Assembly: GCF_014281965.1 (NCBI RefSeq)
Contig: NZ_JACFTB010000001.1
Coordinates: 124,001 to 188,000 of the forward strand
Source of the DNA: Rhodococcus sp. BP22
GTDB lineage: Bacteria > Actinomycetota > Actinomycetes > Mycobacteriales > Mycobacteriaceae
Direction: 5' to 3'
Length of the DNA stretch: 64,000 bases
Part shown: piece by piece, positions 58,092 through 64,000 of the stretch
How the letters are laid out: each line of letters begins with the position of its first letter
Numbering within the stretch: the stretch's first letter is position 1
Translations under genes and position numbers: made by a program
Notes under the pieces: generated by a model
Seen by the model: only the letters and a program-made list of their open reading frames with translations
The model's database searches: none
Told to the model about the DNA's origin: nothing

Positions 58092-60761
58092 TCAGGCGCC
58101 GACGAGTTCTGCGATCCGGGCGCGCACAGCGGCCAATCCATCGGCGATACCGCTTGGATTCGATCCGGATCCCTGTGCAGATTCGGCCTTACCGCCGCCG
58201 CGACCACCGATGGCCGGGCCGAAGCTGGCCACCAGTTCTCCTGCTTTCACACCGGCTTCCTGTGCTCCGGCGTTTGCGGTTACCACGAAGGGCACCTTCC
58301 CATCGACATCGCCGATAAGGACCACGACCGCAGGTTCGGACCCAAGACGCCCGCGAACATCGGCAGCGAGTCCGCGGAGATCATTGCCGCCTACGCCATC
58401 GGGGGCGCGCGCTATGACTGCTCGAACGGCTCCCAATCGTTCGGCACCTGCAGCGAGGCCACCTGCCGAAGCGAGTACGGAAGCTGCCTTCACTGCCTCG
58501 AGTTCCTTCTCTGCCACTCGCAGCTTTTCCACCAATGTCTCGATCCGGCCCGGCACTTCCTCGGTCGGAACCTTGAGCGAGGACGCGATCCCGGCGAGCA
58601 GGGCACGTTCTTTCGCCAAGTAGCGATATGAATCCAAGCCGACGAATGCTTCGACTCTGCGAACCCCGGAACCCACCGACGACTCGCCGAGCAGGGTGAC
58701 CGGCCCGATCTGCGAAGTATGTTGCACGTGCGTTCCTCCGCACAGTTCCATGCTGAACGGTCCACCGATGTCGACGACGCGAACCTCGTCCCCGTAGTTT
58801 TCACCGAACAGCGCCATCGCGCCCATGGCCTTGGCACTGTCGAGGTCGGTAACCAAGGTGTTGACAGCGAGGTCGGCACCGATCGCGTCGTTCGCGACAG
58901 CTTCGATTTCGTGTCGCTGTGCCTCGGACAGTGCGCCCTGCCAGGAGAAGTCGAATCTGAGGTACCCGGGCTTGTTCAGCGATCCGGCCTGGGTGGCATT
59001 GGGTCCGAGCACCTGCCGCAGCGCCGCGTGCACCATGTGGGTTCCAGAGTGACCCTGCGTTGCGCCCTTACGCCACGACGGGTCCACGTCGACGCGCACG
59101 ACGTCGCCTTCGGTGATCTGACCTGATTGGACCGTGACCTTGTGCGTCCACACCTTTTTGGCGATCTTTTGGACGTCTTCCACGTCAGCGCTGAAACCTG
59201 GGCCACTGATCGTTCCGATATCGGCGATCTGTCCACCCGATTCCGCATACAACGGGCTGCGATCGAGAATGACCTCGACGGACTCCCCCGCCGTGGCCGT
59301 CGGGACGCGAACTCCACCGGAGATCAGGGCAAGCACATTCGCCTCCGAGGACAACTCCTCGAATCCGGTGAACTCCGTTGCCCCGAGGTCGACGAAGTCC
59401 TTGTAGACGGACAGGTCGGCGTGAGCATGCTTACGTGAACGCGCGTCTTGCTTCGCGCGCTGACGCTGTTCGGCCATCAGCGACCGGAAACCATCCTCGT
59501 CTACGTTCAAACCCGCCTCCGACGCCATTTCGAGCGTCAGATCTATCGGGAATCCGTAGGTGTCGTGCAGCGCGAACGCCTCGGCGCCGCCGATTGTCTT
59601 CTTTCCTGTCGACTTCACCGACTCTGCAGCTGTGTCGAACAGCTTGGAACCGGAAGTGAGGGTCTTGAGGAACGCCGACTCCTCACCGACCGAGACATTG
59701 AGGATGCGATCGAAGCCGGTGACGAGCTCCGGGTACGACTGAGCCATGGTGTCGCGGACGACGGTGATGAACTCGCCCATGGTCCGGTCCGGCGCACCGA
59801 GCAGACGCGCCGAGCGCACGATTCTGCGCAACAGACGACGCAGCACGTATCCGCGCCCGTCGTTGCCTGGGTTGACGCCGTCGGAGATGAGCATCGCGGC
59901 GGTGCGCGCGTGGTCTGCGATGACACGGAACCGGATGTCGTCCTCGTGGTTCTTCCCGTACGCCCGGCCACTCAGTTCCTCGGCTTTGGCAATGACCGGA
60001 CGAACGAGGTCGGTCTCATAGACGTTGTCGACGCCCTGAAGCAGGAAAGCCACGCGCTCGACGCCCATGCCGGTGTCGATATTCTGCTTCGGCAGCGGCC
60101 CGAGGATCTCGAAATCGTCCTTGCTGATTCCCTGCCCGCGCTCGTTCTGCATGAAGACGAGATTCCAGATCTCGATATAACGATCCTCGTCGGCCTCCGG
60201 CCCACCGTCGACACCGTATTCGGGCCCGCGGTCGTAGTAGATCTCCGAGCACGGACCACACGGACCGGGAATTCCCATCGACCAGTAATTGTCTGCCATC
60301 CCACGGCGCTGGATCCGCTCGTCGGGTATCCCGGCAAGTTCTTTCCACAGCGCAATGGCCTCGTCGTCATCCAGATACACCGTCACCCAGATGCGCTCCG
60401 GATCGAATCCGTATCCGCCGTCGGCCACACTGCCGGTCAGAAGCGTCCAGGCATAGTGGATCGCTTCACGTTTGAAATAGTCACCGAACGAGAAGTTTCC
60501 GGCCATCTGAAAAAACGTGTTGTGGCGCGTGGTGATGCCGACGTTCTCGATATCGAGTGTGCGGACGCACTTCTGAACACTCGTCGCCGTAGCGAACGGA
60601 GGTGTCTGCTGGCCCAGGAAGTAAGGAACGAACTGCACCATTCCTGCATTGACGAATAACAGGTTGGGATCGTCGAGCACCAACGAGGCACTGGCCACCT
60701 CGGTGTGGCCTGCCTTTACGAAGTGGTCGAGGAAACGCCTGCGAATGTCGTGGGTTTGCAC
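58092..60761 (-). CDS. alaS: alanyl-tRNA synthetase
   Basis: Charges tRNA-Ala. The 889-residue class II enzyme has the N-terminal catalytic domain ([33 protein letters not shown]), the editing domain with the zinc and editing histidines in [17 protein letters not shown] and [15 protein letters not shown], and the DHHA1-like C-terminal domain with a glycine-rich [18 protein letters not shown] 60761, 12 residues before the conserved [13 protein letters not shown]. Upstream in the same direction is rarA, 70 bases away. Confidence 0.97.
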   Translation of the reverse strand: MQTHDIRRRFLDHFVKAGHTEVASASLVLDDPNLLFVNAGMVQFVPYFLGQQTPPFATATSVQKCVRTLDIENVGITTRHNTFFQMAGNFSFGDYFKREAIHYAWTLLTGSVADGGYGFDPERIWVTVYLDDDEAIALWKELAGIPDERIQRRGMADNYWSMGIPGPCGPCSEIYYDRGPEYGVDGGPEADEDRYIEIWNLVFMQNERGQGISKDDFEILGPLPKQNIDTGMGVERVAFLLQGVDNVYETDLVRPVIAKAEELSGRAYGKNHEDDIRFRVIADHARTAAMLISDGVNPGNDGRGYVLRRLLRRIVRSARLLGAPDRTMGEFITVVRDTMAQSYPELVTGFDRILNVSVGEESAFLKTLTSGSKLFDTAAESVKSTGKKTIGGAEAFALHDTYGFPIDLTLEMASEAGLNVDEDGFRSLMAEQRQRAKQDARSRKHAHADLSVYKDFVDLGATEFTGFEELSSEANVLALISGGVRVPTATAGESVEVILDRSPLYAESGGQIADIGTISGPGFSADVEDVQKIAKKVWTHKVTVQSGQITEGDVVRVDVDPSWRKGATQGHSGTHMVHAALRQVLGPNATQAGSLNKPGYLRFDFSWQGALSEAQRHEIEAVANDAIGADLAVNTLVTDLDSAKAMGAMALFGENYGDEVRVVDIGGPFSMELCGGTHVQHTSQIGPVTLLGESSVGSGVRRVEAFVGLDSYRYLAKERALLAGIASSLKVPTEEVPGRIETLVEKLRVAEKELEAVKAASVLASAGGLAAGAERLGAVRAVIARAPDGVGGNDLRGLAADVRGRLGSEPAVVVLIGDVDGKVPFVVTANAGAQEAGVKAGELVASFGPAIGGRGGGKAESAQGSGSNPSGIADGLAAVRARIAELVGA

Positions 60762-60831
60762 CGGTACAGGTTAACGCGCCGCCGGTACACCCCGTGTCAT
60801 CACCACCATTTGCACGTCAACGGCGTGCAAG

Positions 60832-62250
60832 TCAGCCGCCACGCACGATGCGGCGTAGCTTGCCTACGCGAGTCGCGATCTCGCGCTCCATACCGTGATC
60901 AGTGGGCGCGTAGTAGTCCACACCCACCAATTCGTCCGGTGGGTACTGTTGCCGGAGAACTCCACCTGAGTTGCTGTGCGGATATTTGTAACCCACCGCA
61001 CTACCGAGCGCTTCCGCCCCTTTGTAGTGCCCGTCCCGCAGGTGAGCGGGCACCGGTCCGGATTTGCCTGCTGCGACATCGGCCATCGCCGCACCGAGCG
61101 CAGCGATGACGGCACCGGACTTCGGTGCGGTAGCAAGGTGAATTGTGGCCTGCGCCAAAGCCAATCGCGCCTCCGGCATACCGATGAGCTGCACCGCGGT
61201 GGCAGCAGCCATTGCCGTCTGCAACGCAGTGGGATCCGCCATGCCGACATCCTCGCTGGCATGCACGACAAGTCTGCGTGCGATGAATCTCGGATCCTCT
61301 CCTGCTGTGATCATCCGCGCTAGGTAGTGCAGGGCGGCATCGACATCGGATCCCCTGATCGATTTGATGAACGCACTGATGACGTCGTAATGCTGGTCAC
61401 CGTCGCGGTCGTACCGCACTGCTGCCTTGTCGACACTCGCTTCGACGGTGGCGAGGTCGAGTGTCGGTCCGGTAGCTGCCCCTGCGGCCGCCTCGAGCGC
61501 GGTCAACGCACGACGTGCATCGCCTGCTGCCAACCGAACCAGATGAGCCATCGCGTCGGCGTCGATCGAGACGGCTCCGTCCAGTCCCCGCGGATCGTCA
61601 GCGGCACGAGTGAGCAGCAGTTCGATGTCTGCAGAACTCAACGGGTGCAGTTGGAGCACGAGAGAGCGGGACAGCAACGGTGAGACCACGGAGAAAGACG
61701 GATTCTCTGTGGTCGCGGCCACCAGCAGTACGATCCGGTTTTCCACGGCAGCCAGCAGAGCATCCTGCTGGGTTTTGGAGAACCGATGAACCTCGTCGAT
61801 GAAAAGGACTGTTTGCTCACCTGCCGTCAACCGGCGGCGAGCCAGGTCGATGACTACTCGAACCTCTTTGACGCCTGCCGACAACGCCGACAATGCTTCG
61901 AACCTGCGACCCGTCGCTCCGGAGATGAGCGAGGCCAAGGTGGTCTTGCCGGTGCCGGGTGGGCCATACAACATTACCGAAGATGCGCCTGAACCTTCGA
62001 CGAGGCGTCGCAACGGGGCGCCCGGCGCAAGGAGATGCCCCTGTCCGACGACCTCGTCCAGATTTTGGGGGCGCATCCGAACAGCCAACGGCGCGTCCGG
62101 TCGTGCGTAAGGACGGCTCGGACGCGGGTCTTCGCCTGTGTCGATGCTCGCCGGATCTCGCTTCTCGGGGTCAGATTCAGCAACGTCGGAGGTCTCGAAC
62201 AGACCGCTTTCTTCTTCCGCGTCGAATCCAGCTCCGAAACCGATACTCAC
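60832..62250 (-). CDS. rarA: replication-associated recombination protein RarA (AAA+ ATPase)
   Basis: Clamp-loader-like ATPase that acts at stalled forks. The 472-residue protein has a 50-residue acidic head, [17 protein letters not shown], Walker [18 protein letters not shown], Walker [13 protein letters not shown], sensor 1 [12 protein letters not shown], and the C-terminal tetramerisation part with [16 protein letters not shown] and [14 protein letters not shown] 62250. It corresponds to Rv2559c; 32 bases separate it from the upstream kinase-like gene. Confidence 0.94.
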   Translation of the reverse strand: MSIGFGAGFDAEEESGLFETSDVAESDPEKRDPASIDTGEDPRPSRPYARPDAPLAVRMRPQNLDEVVGQGHLLAPGAPLRRLVEGSGASSVMLYGPPGTGKTTLASLISGATGRRFEALSALSAGVKEVRVVIDLARRRLTAGEQTVLFIDEVHRFSKTQQDALLAAVENRIVLLVAATTENPSFSVVSPLLSRSLVLQLHPLSSADIELLLTRAADDPRGLDGAVSIDADAMAHLVRLAAGDARRALTALEAAAGAATGPTLDLATVEASVDKAAVRYDRDGDQHYDVISAFIKSIRGSDVDAALHYLARMITAGEDPRFIARRLVVHASEDVGMADPTALQTAMAAATAVQLIGMPEARLALAQATIHLATAPKSGAVIAALGAAMADVAAGKSGPVPAHLRDGHYKGAEALGSAVGYKYPHSNSGGVLRQQYPPDELVGVDYYAPTDHGMEREIATRVGKLRRIVRGG

Positions 62251-62281
62251 CAGTCGAACGATACAGAGCTACGGGCGGAGT

Positions 62282-63451
62282 TCAGCGGTCCCACTTCGCC
62301 CTCAGAGACGCCAGAACTTTCTCGGCGAAATCGGTCACATCGTGGTCACCGGTACGTTGCGCCTGTTCGAAGAGGATTCGCCAACGCGATATGAGTGCCT
62401 CGGACCGTGGAACGGAGAGGTGATGCCGGCGCGCGGCGGCGATCCGGGTGTGGTCGTCGGGCAGAAACCAGTAAGTCGACATCCAGACCCAGATGAGCTG
62501 AGCATCGAGAATTTTCGATGCAAGGACCCTGTCGTCGGCCAGCTGTGGCCAAATTCCGACAACCTCGGCTCGCCATGCGTCGACCATGGCTTGTGCACGC
62601 TCCGCCGAGAGGTCGAAATGGCACAGGCATCCGGGAGAGGATGCCAACGCGTACGTGATATCGAGGGTGGCGTCTCGAAAGCCGCCCCACTCGTAGTCGA
62701 GGAAGCGCACACCCTCCCCGTTGACGATTATGTTGTCCGGGCACAGGTCGGACGGGCTGAAGGCACGAAGCGCACCGTGCGCGAACAAGCGTCCGCTTCG
62801 CTCCACCCGGTCCAGGACCCGCTGTGGAGTGTCCGTCATGCCGAGTTCTTCGGCGAGCATCTTCGGCACGGCAACGAGCGCTTTCGGTATCTGCTCCGAA
62901 ATGCCATCAGCCGAATGCGGCAGCCCAACACGCCTGAGCAGTGCCGCGAAGTCGTCCTCTCGCCCAGCGGTGGCGGCGTGCATACGTCCGAGTGCCTGCG
63001 CCATGGCCATCAACGAGTTGGTGACCGATGCCGAGTCGGAATGTTTGAGCAATGCAGTGATCGAACTGGCATCGCCTAGATCACTGAGCACAAGCAACCT
63101 TGCCCCCAGGTCGTAGGCCAGCAGAGCAGGCCCTGGCCGACTGTCGGTCGCGAGGGCGGTAGTGAATTGGTACGACGCCGCCTCACGGAGAAAGGCCGAC
63201 CTACCGCCGACCGACTCTGCTTCGCTGTGGAGTTCGGTGTCGGTCGCGGTATCTCGAACCTGCTTGATCACCAGGGTTCGAGGCAACTGAAAACGATTGT
63301 CAGAAACTCGAACGCGAAGGACGATTGCCTGTCCACTGCCTCCGAGGTCGACGGGATCGACCAGGGTGACGTGTGCACCGGTACGTCGGGTAAGCAACTG
63401 CTCTGCAGCTGCTACCACTTCTGAGACAGGATCTGCCAATGTTGCGGTCAT
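62282..63451 (-). CDS. aminoglycoside/choline kinase-like (APH family) protein
   Basis: A 389-residue soluble protein with the APH fold. Visible are an ATP-site lysine (LVIKQVRD, Lys63), the acidic helix SAFLREAASY, the catalytic loop FSPSDLCPDNIIVNGEG (Asp235, Asn240) and the metal motif RFLDYEWGGFRDATLD (Asp252). The catalytic loop keeps aspartate and asparagine, but the usual histidine two before the aspartate is Pro/Ser here. The substrate is unknown, and resistance function should not be inferred. ATG 63451. It is divergent from the RDD gene. Confidence 0.85.
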   Translation of the reverse strand: MTATLADPVSEVVAAAEQLLTRRTGAHVTLVDPVDLGGSGQAIVLRVRVSDNRFQLPRTLVIKQVRDTATDTELHSEAESVGGRSAFLREAASYQFTTALATDSRPGPALLAYDLGARLLVLSDLGDASSITALLKHSDSASVTNSLMAMAQALGRMHAATAGREDDFAALLRRVGLPHSADGISEQIPKALVAVPKMLAEELGMTDTPQRVLDRVERSGRLFAHGALRAFSPSDLCPDNIIVNGEGVRFLDYEWGGFRDATLDITYALASSPGCLCHFDLSAERAQAMVDAWRAEVVGIWPQLADDRVLASKILDAQLIWVWMSTYWFLPDDHTRIAAARRHHLSVPRSEALISRWRILFEQAQRTGDHDVTDFAEKVLASLRAKWDR

Positions 63452-63783
63452 CGCGTACCAAGGTACCCGGTCTGTATGACAAACTATGGCGGCTCCGAGA
63501 CGTCGAATCGGCTTGTTTCGGACTGACCTGCGGAATCGCCGATACCAATTTCATCACGACAGGCATCGAACCGGACAGACCGGAAACTAGGGTATCGACA
63601 CAGGTGGAACTTCCGGCGGTAGTACCTGGATCTTCGGAAAGAACGATTCGCTTCGACACGTGCACTGCTCGTCGCCACGGCAGGCTTGACACATCACAGC
63701 CGGTTGGGGTTCGCTCACCCTGAAATTGCGTCAGTACGCGACGGCGCGTTCATGGATGAACAACGACTCCAGGGGGATATTTC
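63452..63783. promoter_or_regulatory. divergent region between the APH-like and RDD genes, no gene
   Basis: These 332 bases probably hold promoters in both directions. TTGACA at 63686-63691 is a perfect -35 on the + strand, but no good -10 lies 16-18 bases on. A reading frame of 94 codons (63439-63723, +) overlaps the start of the APH-like gene and has no ribosome-binding site, so I do not call it. Short inverted repeats occur near 63457-63471. Confidence 0.35.
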
Positions 63784-64000
63784 GTGACCAACCCGCCCAA
63801 TGATCCGCAGTACGGCGGCGTAGACCCGAATCAGCCGCAGTATCCGCAGAATCCGGGCTACAACTACCCACCACCTGGCAACTACCCACCGCCCGGCAGT
63901 TACCCACCGCCGCCCGCCTCGGGTAATGCTGGGTACGGCCTCGGTTCTCAGTTGCCAGGAGGCGGCCGGCCAGGAGGCTTGGGAGCGCGGTTCGCCGCTC
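63784..64000 (+). CDS. RDD family membrane protein, N-terminal part
   Basis: The frame runs off the window end, so only 72 codons are seen. GTG 63784 has AGGGGG about eight bases upstream. The product begins TNPPNDPQYGGVDPNQPQ and continues as proline-, tyrosine- and glycine-rich repeats (NYPPPGNYPPPGSYPPPP). It reaches GGLGARFAA, the typical start of an RDD domain, which is a small membrane domain with about three helices. The position corresponds to Rv2560. The role of such proteins is unclear. Confidence 0.8.
   Translation, partial: MTNPPNDPQYGGVDPNQPQYPQNPGYNYPPPGNYPPPGSYPPPPASGNAGYGLGSQLPGGGRPGGLGARFAA

Noticed and set aside
59448..60659. Open frame of 403 codons on the plus strand inside alaS
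   Set aside because: Antisense shadow of alaS, whose catalytic motifs run through it.
62282..63451. Antibiotic resistance gene
   Set aside because: The APH fold alone does not show this; the catalytic loop is atypical and the neighbours are housekeeping genes.
63439..63723. 94-codon plus-strand frame between the APH-like and RDD genes
   Set aside because: It overlaps the start of the APH-like gene and has no ribosome-binding site; better read as promoter DNA.

Overview
The window is an ordinary chromosomal segment of a high-GC actinobacterium, most likely Rhodococcus or a close relative in the Nocardiaceae. The evidence is actinobacterial markers (mIHF, OpcA, WhiA, SecG beside ppc, an actinobacterial PriA without helicase motifs) and a gene order that matches, as far as I can recall it, M. 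tuberculosis blocks Rv1379-Rv1458c and Rv2533c-Rv2560, joined here into one run. I see no insertion sequence, prophage, CRISPR array, tRNA or rRNA.

Layout. 1-2.5 kb (+): end of an ABC exporter operon and heme A synthase ctaA, closed by a strong two-way terminator. 2.6-4.1 kb (-): a small unknown gene and heme O synthase ctaB. 4.5-10.9 kb (+): a tightly packed pentose phosphate operon, tkt-tal-zwf-opcA-pgl. 10.9-30.5 kb (-): a 57-codon small gene, ppc, secG, the lower-glycolysis set tpiA-pgk-gapA, the whiA-yvcK-rapZ-uvrC group, a PH-domain protein, the riboflavin genes ribH-ribBA-ribE-ribD, rpe, a YjbR-like protein, rsmB and fmt. 30.5-33.5 kb: an accessory-looking pair, a membrane GGDEF protein (+) and an exported cyclase-family protein (-), whose 3' ends overlap by 85 bases. 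33.6-39.7 kb (-): priA, metK, coaBC, rpoZ, gmk, mihF. 39.9-48.6 kb (-): the pyrimidine operon pyrR-pyrB-pyrC-(membrane PH-like gene)-carA-carB-pyrF, with a recognisable PyrR-binding hairpin just before the pyrR ribosome-binding site. 48.7-51 kb (-): nusB, efp, pepQ. 51.1-51.8 kb (+): a membrane protein gene. 51.8-57.6 kb (-): aroB-aroK-aroC, a prepilin peptidase, aroE, mltG. 57.6-63.5 kb (-): ruvX, alaS, rarA and an APH-like kinase homologue. The window ends inside an RDD-family membrane protein gene (+).

How it works together: the segment supplies precursors (NADPH and pentoses, chorismate, pyrimidines, riboflavin, heme A, SAM, coenzyme A) and core information processing. Many neighbours overlap by ATGA or GTGA, which points to translational coupling.

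Nothing here looks like a new multi-gene system. The points most worth a second look are the PyrR hairpin with a compensated closing pair, the 57-residue gene with a perfect ribosome-binding site, tandem repeats in the gapA leader, and the GGDEF/cyclase pair, in which the cyclase lacks a metal-ligand aspartate.
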